From assembly GCF_012641465.1 (NCBI RefSeq), contig NZ_JABAIK010000010.1, positions 62,001 through 126,000 on the forward strand: a stretch of DNA of 64,000 nt, written 5' to 3'. How positions within the stretch are numbered: the stretch's first letter is position 1; each line of letters starts with the position of its first letter. Positions 30,532 to 37,737 of this stretch are shown here, one piece after another. The translations under genes were made by a program, and so were the position numbers. The notes beneath the pieces were generated by a model. It was not told the origin of the DNA. It saw nothing but the letters and a program-made list of their open reading frames with translations, and did no database searches. The stretch comes from Vibrio agarilyticus. Lineage in GTDB: Bacteria; Pseudomonadota; Gammaproteobacteria; Enterobacterales; Vibrionaceae.

Positions 30532-30572
30532 TTGATGATTTTACCAGCAAATTCATTTTGTTATCTTGAATG

Positions 30573-31061
30573 TTAACACTCACTAATATCATTATTATCA
30601 ATGATAATTTTGGTTTCATTATTCAAGATATTCAGCAGTACCATGCTACGCGCAATGCCGTCATATTGAAGAAAGCGTCCGGTTAATCCTTTATAGGGTC
30701 CGTGATTAATTTCAATATTCGCACCCGGCTGTAACCCCAAATCAATCGGATCTATCACTAATCGCTTAATTTGATTGAATAAGTACAAAGGCACTTGCTG
30801 TGGCTTACCCGCAAACATCACAAAGCCGACAGCGCCAATAGTATTACGAACCTTACTTGCAGAGAGAGATAAAAGGTCGAGATTAACAAAGATATATCCG
30901 GGAAAAAGCGCCTCCATTTTCTGAGCTCGTTTTCCACGCACTAATTTTATTACCTCAATAGTGGGGTAATAATTTTCTATCCCTTGATTGGAAAAATTTA
31001 GTGCCGCTTTGGTTTCCTGCCGAGGCTTACACTGCACTAAATACCACTGCTTACTATCCAC
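30573..31061 (-). CDS. rfaH: RfaH-type transcription antiterminator (NusG paralogue)
   Basis: Specialised NusG-family factor that binds RNA polymerase at ops sites, suppresses Rho and intrinsic termination, and helps ribosome recruitment. It has 162 aa, matching E. coli RfaH (162 aa). The N-terminal NGN domain starts KQWYLVQCKPRQE and includes IKLVRGKRAQKMEALFPGY (RfaH: VRGKR, LFPNY). The C-terminal KOW-region segment ARSMVLLNILNNE closely parallels ARSMLLLNLINKE of RfaH, rather than NusG. The start is GTG. It follows wzc by 62 bp in the same direction and is itself followed by its cognate ops element, so it probably regulates in cis as well as elsewhere. Confidence 0.9.
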   Translation of the reverse strand: MDSKQWYLVQCKPRQETKAALNFSNQGIENYYPTIEVIKLVRGKRAQKMEALFPGYIFVNLDLLSLSASKVRNTIGAVGFVMFAGKPQQVPLYLFNQIKRLVIDPIDLGLQPGANIEINHGPYKGLTGRFLQYDGIARSMVLLNILNNETKIIIDNNDISEC

Positions 31062-31093
31062 TTTTCTTATTTACACTTAAATCAATAAATAAT

Positions 31094-31114
31094 GAGCACC
31101 AATCTTCGGCGCTC
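31094..31114 (-). terminator. Possible attenuator hairpin between wzc and rfaH
   Basis: On the minus strand GAGCGCC (31114-31108) pairs with GGTGCTC (31100-31094), with one G-U pair and a 7-nt loop, followed by ATTATTTATT. It is a modest hairpin with a weak U-tract. It could reduce read-through from wza-wzb-wzc into rfaH and the ops leader. Confidence 0.4.
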
Positions 31115-31123
31115 ACTCTCAAA

Positions 31124-33283
31124 TCATTTACTGTCACTTGAATAGGCGTAGTTGTAATAGCCGTATCCGTAACTTGAGGCTTTCTTTTCAGTTGCGTTAA
31201 GAATGACGCCTTTCACTTCGATACCGGACTGCTCAAATCGGTTTCTGGCAAACTCAATTTCTTTAATTGAGTTCAAACTATAGCGCGCCACCATTAATGT
31301 GGTTCCGGCAATAGCACCGACAATACTTGGGTCGGTTACGGCAAGAATAGGTGGAGTGTCGATGATGACTAGATCGTACTCTTCACTTGCCCAATCAACC
31401 AATGCCTTAAAGCGCGGGTGCATCAAAAGCTCTGATGGATTCGGTGGCACTTGGCCACGCGTCATGATGTCCAAGTTTTCAATTTGAGTCTGTTTTACTG
31501 CGTCATTTAAGCCAATTTTAGCGGCTAAGTGGTCAGATAAACCATCATTCGAGTCTAAGCCAAAACATTGCTGTAAATACCCTTTACGCATATCACCATC
31601 GATCAATAACACCTTTTGGCCTGTCTTCGCGGCTACGGCAGCAAAGTTGGTAGAGACAAACGATTTACCAATACCAGGCGCAGGACCTGAGATCATCACC
31701 ACATTGTTTTTGGCTTCCATCATCGCAAAATGCAAGCTGGTACGCAGGCCACGCAACGCCTCAACCGAGAGATCTGCAGGGTTAGTTTCAGCAAGTAAGC
31801 TCATGGTACCAAGCAAAGGCTTTTTCTTACCTACACCTAAACGCTCAGCTAATTTAAGCTGCAAATCCGATTTAGGCACACTGGCGTAAACCGAAAGCCC
31901 CAATTGCTCAATCTCTTCCGGTGTTTCCACCCCTTTATGCAGCGCCGCTTTGACCAGAACGACTGCAACACTAAGCATTCCCCCAAGCAGCGTTGCCAAC
32001 ACCACAATCAAAGGTTTCTTTGGTTTTACCGGCTGAGCAAACGCTTGAGCTTCATCCAAAATACGAACATTTCCAACGGTACCTGCTTTAATTATGTTCA
32101 GCTCTTGTACCTTATTTAACAACTGAAGGTACATTTCTTGGCTCACTTCAACATCGCGCATTAAGCGCAGCACTTCACGTTGTGTTTTTGGCAGTTTTTG
32201 AATCTGTCGGTTTAAGCGCTCTTTCTCTTTAAGTAGAGTCTCCCGCTTATCGAGTAGTGAAATATAAGCTGGGTGGTCCTTGGTAAAACGCTGACTGATT
32301 TCACTCTCTTTGAAGGTAAGCTCATTAAGCTGAGCCTCAAGCTCTACCATTACCTTAAGCGCCGATTGTGCTTCTAAATTTAAATCAACCGATTCATTGT
32401 CTTGACGGTAAGCATTCAGGGTATCTTCCGCGCCAGTGAGTTCAGTTTTTATGTCTGGCAAATGGCCTTGTAAAAAGGTTAGGCTTTTTTCTGCTTCTGC
32501 CGAGTGACGCGCGACATTTTGCAAAAAGTAGTTTTGCGCAATGTCGTTGAGTAACTTCACAGCGAGAACGCGGTCAGCACTTTCAAAGCTAAGCTCTAAA
32601 ATACCCGTTTGTTTACCACGCTCAGTCACGACAAGGTTTTGTTTTAACCACTCAATCGCTTCTAAATTACTGCGTTTTGATAGTGAAAATTCAGCGCCTG
32701 TCTCACCGGTGATTTGCGCGACAAACAGGCGATATTCACCGCTTTCTGCCAATTCACCTACGGTGCCAGATAAAATCACATTATCGTTATCATCCACCAG
32801 CTGATAGCGATTCGCCTCTGGCTCAGTCAACACAATTCGCAGCACTTGGCCAATATCGTACTTTGGAAATTCAAAACGGCTTACGCTAATACCGTTTTGG
32901 CTGTCTGTTAAGCGCGCAATACCACTGCCAACTACAGGTAAATAGATGGGTGTCGCGACGGTGGTCAAATTGAATTTTTCTACTGTGTCGCCCAAAATCA
33001 TCCGCGATTTGATGATTTCAATTTCTGTACTGGCTGAAGACTCTTGTGAAAACAACTCCCCCATATCCCCAACCATCGCAGAGATGCCACCACCACTTTT
33101 CTCCTCAATTTGCAATAAAGCGTCTGCTTTATAAATAGGGGTAGAAAGCAGAGCAACGGCAATACCGCCAAGCGCAAAAACAAAAGTGGTGAGAATGATA
33201 GTCCACTTAGCATCCAGCAACACGCCAAACAGCTTAGTTAAATCAATTTCATCATTGTCAGGTTGAGATTTGGTTTGGGTCAT
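31124..33283 (-). CDS. wzc: Tyrosine autokinase / polysaccharide co-polymerase Wzc
   Basis: Inner-membrane PCP-2a protein controlling chain length and export of capsule/O-antigen. It has 719 aa. An N-terminal Wzz-type domain has a transmembrane segment near 32-52 and a second near 440-460, flanking a coiled-coil periplasmic region. The cytoplasmic BY-kinase has Walker A (GPAPGIGKS), Walker A' (LLIDGDMRKG) and Walker B (LVIIDTPP). The Tyr-rich tail YGYGYYNYAYSSDSK is the autophosphorylation cluster. It is in an operon with wzb and wza; no separate wzz was seen. Confidence 0.96.
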   Translation of the reverse strand: MTQTKSQPDNDEIDLTKLFGVLLDAKWTIILTTFVFALGGIAVALLSTPIYKADALLQIEEKSGGGISAMVGDMGELFSQESSASTEIEIIKSRMILGDTVEKFNLTTVATPIYLPVVGSGIARLTDSQNGISVSRFEFPKYDIGQVLRIVLTEPEANRYQLVDDNDNVILSGTVGELAESGEYRLFVAQITGETGAEFSLSKRSNLEAIEWLKQNLVVTERGKQTGILELSFESADRVLAVKLLNDIAQNYFLQNVARHSAEAEKSLTFLQGHLPDIKTELTGAEDTLNAYRQDNESVDLNLEAQSALKVMVELEAQLNELTFKESEISQRFTKDHPAYISLLDKRETLLKEKERLNRQIQKLPKTQREVLRLMRDVEVSQEMYLQLLNKVQELNIIKAGTVGNVRILDEAQAFAQPVKPKKPLIVVLATLLGGMLSVAVVLVKAALHKGVETPEEIEQLGLSVYASVPKSDLQLKLAERLGVGKKKPLLGTMSLLAETNPADLSVEALRGLRTSLHFAMMEAKNNVVMISGPAPGIGKSFVSTNFAAVAAKTGQKVLLIDGDMRKGYLQQCFGLDSNDGLSDHLAAKIGLNDAVKQTQIENLDIMTRGQVPPNPSELLMHPRFKALVDWASEEYDLVIIDTPPILAVTDPSIVGAIAGTTLMVARYSLNSIKEIEFARNRFEQSGIEVKGVILNATEKKASSYGYGYYNYAYSSDSK

Positions 33284-33347
33284 AATAATAAAAGGTGTTG
33301 TTATTCATGTTTTGCTTGAAACATGCTCAAGCTCTATTGTTACTAAA

Positions 33348-33788
33348 TTACAGTTTTTTTGCCCAAGCTTGGGCTGATTCGTAAATCAATTTGCAAGCAA
33401 AATCAAACGCTTCTTTACTTTGGCGATATGGGTCGGGAATGTCTTTTTGTCCAATCCATTGACCAAACAGCATGGTTTTTCCGCGAGCTTCTGGTGCAAT
33501 TTGACCTAGTGCATCAATGTGGCCTTTTTCCATTACCAAAATCAAATCGTATTCCGCGCACATGCTTGCAGTAATCTGTCTCGATTGATGATTGCTCACA
33601 TCAATGCCATGCTCTGCGGCCACTTCAACCGATAATGGGTCTGCGGGCTTTCCTACCATACGGCTTTTTTCTGCTGCAATGCCTGCTGAAGCAATCTGCT
33701 TATTTGGTAATAGGTCTTGCAACATACGCTCACCAATTGGAGAACGGCAGATGTTTGCGACGCACACAACTAAAATTTTGTTAAACAA
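33348..33788 (-). CDS. wzb: Low-molecular-weight protein-tyrosine phosphatase Wzb
   Basis: Dephosphorylates Wzc. It has 146 aa. The P-loop CVANICRS (C-x5-R) is at residues 9-16 and the general-acid loop is DIPDPYRQS near 115-123. It lies between wza and wzc in the standard order, with gaps of about 45 and 65 bp. Confidence 0.96.
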   Translation of the reverse strand: MFNKILVVCVANICRSPIGERMLQDLLPNKQIASAGIAAEKSRMVGKPADPLSVEVAAEHGIDVSNHQSRQITASMCAEYDLILVMEKGHIDALGQIAPEARGKTMLFGQWIGQKDIPDPYRQSKEAFDFACKLIYESAQAWAKKL

Positions 33789-33832
33789 GTTTTACTCCTA
33801 AGTATGAAGAGCTGTGGTCCAAGCTTTCAATC

Positions 33833-34984
33833 CTACGGCCAATTCCGTACTCTTAACACACCTTCGGTTATTTCGTTAAAGCCAGTGATGGTTGGCAGCA
33901 ATTGACTGATCACACGGTTCCAACGGGTTATTGGCGCGGTAGTCACGTAAACCACATCATAAGGCTGCAAATCAAACTCGGTGCCTAGTACGAGTGCCGA
34001 GGCTTCTTGAATGTTGAGCTGATAGATGTTGGCCATGCTTTGGCTCTTATCATCACTGCTGCGAATCACAAACACGCCCGTAGCATCGGCAGAAAGCTCA
34101 TTAATGCCGCCCACGCTACTCAGCGCTTCAGTGAGGCTCATCCCTACTCGGTCAATTGTAAGCAGTTGCGGCTCGTCTACCTCACCTAACACAAACACTT
34201 TTTGGCTGTCGTTGCGCGGCACATGAATAATATCCCCCGGGTGCAACAGATGATTTTGGGTTAAATCACCACGCTGCATCAGACCATAAAGCGATACGTT
34301 AGTTTCAACGCCATTGCGAGCTAATACCACGTTGCGCCAATCAGCATCACTGGCTAATCCGCCGGCATTATTGATCGCATCAAGCAAAGTAAGAGGAATA
34401 TTGGTAATGGGTTGCTGGCCCGGTCTAGAGACTTCGCCGGTCACATAGGCTTTTTTCGCTCGAAAAGCCGCTACGTTGACATCAAGTTGTGGACTTTCGA
34501 TGTATTTACTCAAACGCTGCGCCATCTCAGCACGAATTTCACGTACCGTTTTTCCCTGAACCACAACCGTGCCAATATAAGGGTAAAATATTGTGCCATC
34601 GGCGTGAACCCAGTTACCCGCTTCGGACGCGCTGCGGTATGAACCTGCCGGAATGGTCAGTTCCGGATGGTCAAAAACCGTAACATTTAGAATATCGCCA
34701 GGACCTACACGGTATTCATAAGCGGCGACAAGCGCGTCGAGCTGTGGATTTGGGGTGGGATTAAAACGCTCTGCAACTTTGAGTATTGCTACATTGCTTG
34801 GGCTTAGTGGATAAAGATTGATCGCATCAGTCAGTGAAGCATCATTGACATTCGATTTATTTGATAATTCGCCAGAAGTCGCTAGAGGCAAATCCGATGG
34901 ATTCAAGTTTGAGCCGGGTACAGCACAGCCCACTAAAAGCAGCGGCATTAGTGCAATAAGGGGCAGTTTTTTGTTCAATTCCAT
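33833..34984 (-). CDS. wza: Outer-membrane polysaccharide export lipoprotein Wza
   Basis: Octameric outer-membrane channel for capsule export. From the ATG at 34982-34984 it is 383 aa and starts with a lipoprotein signal [20 protein letters not shown], with the lipid-bearing Cys at residue 20. The frame extends to a GTG at 35035, which would place 17 polar residues ahead of the signal; I judge that start unlikely. Body motifs are [20 protein letters not shown] (the poly-export domain) and later SLBB-type repeats ([28 protein letters not shown]). It heads the wza-wzb-wzc-rfaH group and is divergent from the yjbE-like gene. Confidence 0.94.
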   Translation of the reverse strand: MELNKKLPLIALMPLLLVGCAVPGSNLNPSDLPLATSGELSNKSNVNDASLTDAINLYPLSPSNVAILKVAERFNPTPNPQLDALVAAYEYRVGPGDILNVTVFDHPELTIPAGSYRSASEAGNWVHADGTIFYPYIGTVVVQGKTVREIRAEMAQRLSKYIESPQLDVNVAAFRAKKAYVTGEVSRPGQQPITNIPLTLLDAINNAGGLASDADWRNVVLARNGVETNVSLYGLMQRGDLTQNHLLHPGDIIHVPRNDSQKVFVLGEVDEPQLLTIDRVGMSLTEALSSVGGINELSADATGVFVIRSSDDKSQSMANIYQLNIQEASALVLGTEFDLQPYDVVYVTTAPITRWNRVISQLLPTITGFNEITEGVLRVRNWP

Positions 34985-35339
34985 GTCAACCGTACTGTAA
35001 ATACGCACTACTGGCCTTGCTTGGCGCAGTATCACGAAATAATTTTTATCAATTGGTCAGGCTTATGGTGCCTGCCTCTAGGGTATTTTCGGCGACGATT
35101 CGCGAAAATCCTTGTTTATTTTTAGCGATAGCATACCAGCTAATTTTGCCAATGAATAAGCAAATTGTGTGATTTTCACCGTAATATTTCATCTCTCAGT
35201 TAAAATCAATTCAACTGTGACCTTTCTCTCAGAGTTGGAACGCTATACTAAAGGATTTCACAACCACCCTCACACTACTGATAAAAAAACCATCAGTATG
35301 ACTATAAAACTGGGAACGGTATCTCAATCACTAGGGGTT

Positions 35340-35371
35340 TTGTAAACTGAGATCATATCCACAGTTTACAA
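35340..35371. promoter_or_regulatory. Perfect 10-bp inverted repeat in the wza/yjbE divergent promoter region
   Basis: TTGTAAACTG (35340-35349) and CAGTTTACAA (35362-35371) are exact reverse complements separated by 12 bp. The site lies between wza (starts 34984, leftward) and yjbE (starts 35496, rightward). It could be a dimeric regulator operator or an RNA hairpin. ATCTCA (35331-35336) and TGAGAT (35347-35352) form an overlapping alternative pairing. No known regulator motif was matched with confidence. Confidence 0.55.
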
Positions 35372-35400
35372 CTTGGCCTCTTTTTCTCTATTATCTAGAT

Positions 35401-35454
35401 GAGGTGATTTTATTTATCTTTGTTCTAATATTTTGAGTGTAGATAAATAACCTC
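35401..35454 (+). promoter_or_regulatory. Second inverted repeat, just upstream of yjbE
   Basis: TTATTTATCT (35410-35419) and AGATAAATAA (35441-35450) are perfect 10-base complements around a 21-base spacer. They are extended by GAGG (35401-35404) against CCTC (35451-35454). The hairpin would end about 30 bases before the AAGGA ribosome-binding site of the yjbE-like gene. If transcribed it forms a long stem in the 5' leader; otherwise it may bind a regulator. Confidence 0.5.
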
Positions 35455-35495
35455 AAACATCGATGTTTATTACGTTAATTAACAAGGAAATCGCA

Positions 35496-35741
35496 ATGAA
35501 AAAGATTGCTCTAGCGATGCTTGTCGCACTTGGTGCTTCAACATCTGCTTACGCAGCAACTGAAGCTGCTGCAGCTGCAACTTCAACCGCAACTGGCAGC
35601 ACTGCCGCTGCTGCAGGTGTTGCTGCAGGTGCAGTATCAACTACCGCTGTTGCTGTAACGGCTGCTGTAGCAGTTAGTGTGGTTGCTGTTGCCGCAAGTG
35701 ACAGCAATGATGGAACGACAGGTTCTGACGGTACTAACTAA
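35496..35741 (+). CDS. yjbE: YjbE/GfcA-like small secreted Ala/Thr-rich protein
   Basis: Product of 81 aa from the ATG at 35496, which has AAGGA eight bases upstream; a frame open to 35463 is probably not used. A Sec signal peptide MKKIALAMLVALGASTSAYA is followed by a low-complexity run of Ala, Thr, Ser, Val and Gly and a polar tail SDSNDGTTGSDGTN. Its position ahead of yjbF-, yjbG- and yjbH-type genes matches the E. coli yjbEFGH and gfcABCD operons, implicated in exopolysaccharide/group 4 capsule secretion. Molecular function is unknown. Confidence 0.8.
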   Translation: MKKIALAMLVALGASTSAYAATEAAAAATSTATGSTAAAAGVAAGAVSTTAVAVTAAVAVSVVAVAASDSNDGTTGSDGTN

Positions 35742-35786
35742 TTGCTCGTCGTGAGATGCTGGTTAGCTAGGTTTTGCTAACTCGCC

Positions 35787-35836
35787 AAAGAAGTGACCCA
35801 GATCTTTTAATGCTCTGGGTCGCTTCTTTTATTTTT
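35787..35836 (+). terminator. Strong intrinsic terminator after yjbE
   Basis: A 16-bp stem (35787-35802 with 35814-35829, one G-U pair) around an 11-base loop, followed by a T-rich run to 35836. A smaller hairpin GTTAGC/GCTAAC (35762-35781) precedes it. It sits between yjbE and yjbF, so yjbE is probably made in excess over the downstream genes. Confidence 0.88.
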
Positions 35837-36147
35837 TTCTTAAAATTTGTGGAAATCCAATTGATAATCAATGGGTAGAACATAAAAAACATCACCGAGA
35901 TTCATAGCCCACAATTGGATCCGTGATAACATCATTTACCCATATTGAATTGATCTATCTAACACAACAAAAATTTAAAAATAGAATTTCATTTCAAAAT
36001 TATATTGCGCGGCGTGCATAATTTATTTTTATTGCTATTGCACTTTGTTTTCATTTATTTTCGTGAACCCAAAATATGTTAAATGTGCATTTATTCACCA
36101 AATTCATCTTGGCTAATCTGTGGGCTAGAACGCTATTTGCCCGCTAC
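35837..36147. other. Intergenic region between yjbE terminator and yjbF
   Basis: AT-rich non-coding DNA. It includes the 13-bp palindrome ATTGATAATCAAT at 35860-35872, and ATCCAATTG is repeated inverted as CAATTGGAT further on. It may contain an internal promoter for yjbFGH. The palindrome is reminiscent of, but does not match, LuxR/HapR-type sites. No gene seen. Confidence 0.45.
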
Positions 36148-36840
36148 ATGTTTGCCAAATCTAAGGGGCTATTTTTGCTCACCAGCCTCAGTTTGCTTGG
36201 TTGTAGTCAGCCCTCTAGTCATTTGAACGCTACGCTAAAAGAGGCGTTTATTGGCGCTGCCGATGTCGTGATGAGCGAAGAGCAGTTGCAACAATTTCCT
36301 TACGCGAGTGCTTATGTCACGGTGAATGATGGCCCGCGCGCCTTTATGGTGCTCTCGCATATTGACGAGACATTTAACGGCCAAGCCCCGCAGCTCAAAT
36401 GGGTCTCTTCCGATTATGCAATGATTGCTACGCAAAATGGTCGAATTATCAAAACGGTTCATCTGCCTTCACATAACCTCATTCGCCGCATTGATGATTC
36501 GAGAAATAACACCGCCACTTACGATTGGCAGCCCAACAATGCCTATGACAATCATGCCAACGTATCGCTGCTTGCTATCTCTCACCAATCACTGGTTCTG
36601 CCTCTTTGGCAAGGTGAGGTAACTTATTGGCAAGAGCGTGTTGAATTTCCAAAGTTAAATCAACACATCATCAACCATTATTGGGTGGATTCCGATGATG
36701 TAGTGCGCAAAACACGCCAGCAACTGGGCCCCGAGCAAGATGTGATTGAGATGGAATTTGTCAAGCCTTATATCGCGCCAAATAATGGCAAGACTGACCA
36801 GAACAATCCGTTCCTAGCCGATTCAACAAAGCCGGAGTGA
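36148..36840 (+). CDS. yjbF: YjbF/GfcB-family lipoprotein
   Basis: Outer-membrane-type lipoprotein of the YjbF/GfcB family, part of the exopolysaccharide/group 4 capsule secretion set. From the ATG at 36148 it is 230 aa with lipoprotein signal MFAKSKGLFLLTSLSLLGC, the Cys at residue 19. An ATG at 36076 is also in frame but would give an unusually long leader, and neither start has a clear ribosome-binding site. The mature part contains FPYASAYVTVNDGPRAFMVL and TYWQERVEFP, characteristic of the family. It is 3 bp ahead of yjbG. Confidence 0.85.
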   Translation: MFAKSKGLFLLTSLSLLGCSQPSSHLNATLKEAFIGAADVVMSEEQLQQFPYASAYVTVNDGPRAFMVLSHIDETFNGQAPQLKWVSSDYAMIATQNGRIIKTVHLPSHNLIRRIDDSRNNTATYDWQPNNAYDNHANVSLLAISHQSLVLPLWQGEVTYWQERVEFPKLNQHIINHYWVDSDDVVRKTRQQLGPEQDVIEMEFVKPYIAPNNGKTDQNNPFLADSTKPE

Positions 36841-36843
36841 GTT

Positions 36844-37737
36844 ATGATGTTTTTACTTTTTAAACGCTCACTTATGGGTATGAAGCGTTTGTCCGCGCAC
36901 CAGCTGCGTTGCCGCTCAGCATTACTCACAGCACTGTTAAGTGCAATGACAGTTATACAACCCATTACTGCTATTGCAGAAAGCCACAGTGACACTATGC
37001 ACGAATCCACTGTCACGGTAATGGTGCGCGCGGTAAGTGCCCCCTCTCCCGAGCTGAGCTTACAATACCCACAGGCGGTGCGTTTAGAACAGGTACTCAC
37101 AAATGCAGCGCATCATTGGCGCAAGACCGTCACGACACTTAATCAGCCATCTCTCGCGGCCAATTTCACCGAAGGTCACCATTTCATTGCGATACAAGAA
37201 AGCCCTCTCATTACTGAGTTAGTCCACCAGCTCAGCACCAAACTCAATACGATTGCCAATAGTAATGATGACAATGCCATACTCGCGCAGCTGCTACTTT
37301 TACAGATGAAAAACCAGCAATTTGCTGCTCGGAAAAAAATCGAGTTAGATCTCGACCGAGTTCGCCTACGCAGCGCGCTAAACCCTTTGCTCAGTGGTGA
37401 GTATCAGCTTCTTTTAAGTTCACGACCAAACTCGGTGTGGGTTTTCGGCGCTTATGGCGAACATACCCTGCCTTATCACAGCGATTATGAGCTCAGTGAC
37501 TATATTGCGACCATTACGCTGAGCGCCCAAAACAGTCATTCGAATAAAAGCACCGCTTGGGTAATTGCACCCGATGGCACGATTGAGCGGGTGGATTACG
37601 CCTATTGGAACAATGCTCATTACCAGCCGGCGCTTGGTAGCACCATCATCATTGGCAGCAGCGATCAATCCGAACCTTGGCAAGCGCTTGAGCGCGAATT
37701 TGTTGAACTAATCAGTATGAGTTCCCCATCATGGTAA
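36844..37737 (+). CDS. yjbG: YjbG/GfcC-family capsule biosynthesis protein
   Basis: Periplasmic protein of 297 aa with a hydrophobic N-terminal signal (ALLTALLSAMTVIQPITAIA, residues ~27-46). The start follows GGAGTGAG. The C-terminal part has NPLLSGEYQLLLSSRPNSVW, VFGAYG and GTIERVDYAYWN, matching the GfcC/YjbG family, whose fold resembles Wza soluble domains. It overlaps yjbH by 7 bp. E. coli YjbG is shorter (245 aa). Confidence 0.85.
   Translation: MMFLLFKRSLMGMKRLSAHQLRCRSALLTALLSAMTVIQPITAIAESHSDTMHESTVTVMVRAVSAPSPELSLQYPQAVRLEQVLTNAAHHWRKTVTTLNQPSLAANFTEGHHFIAIQESPLITELVHQLSTKLNTIANSNDDNAILAQLLLLQMKNQQFAARKKIELDLDRVRLRSALNPLLSGEYQLLLSSRPNSVWVFGAYGEHTLPYHSDYELSDYIATITLSAQNSHSNKSTAWVIAPDGTIERVDYAYWNNAHYQPALGSTIIIGSSDQSEPWQALEREFVELISMSSPSW

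Noticed and set aside
35463-35495. Upstream start for the yjbE-like protein
   Set aside because: The signal peptide and AAGGA site fit the ATG at 35496; the extra residues have no support.
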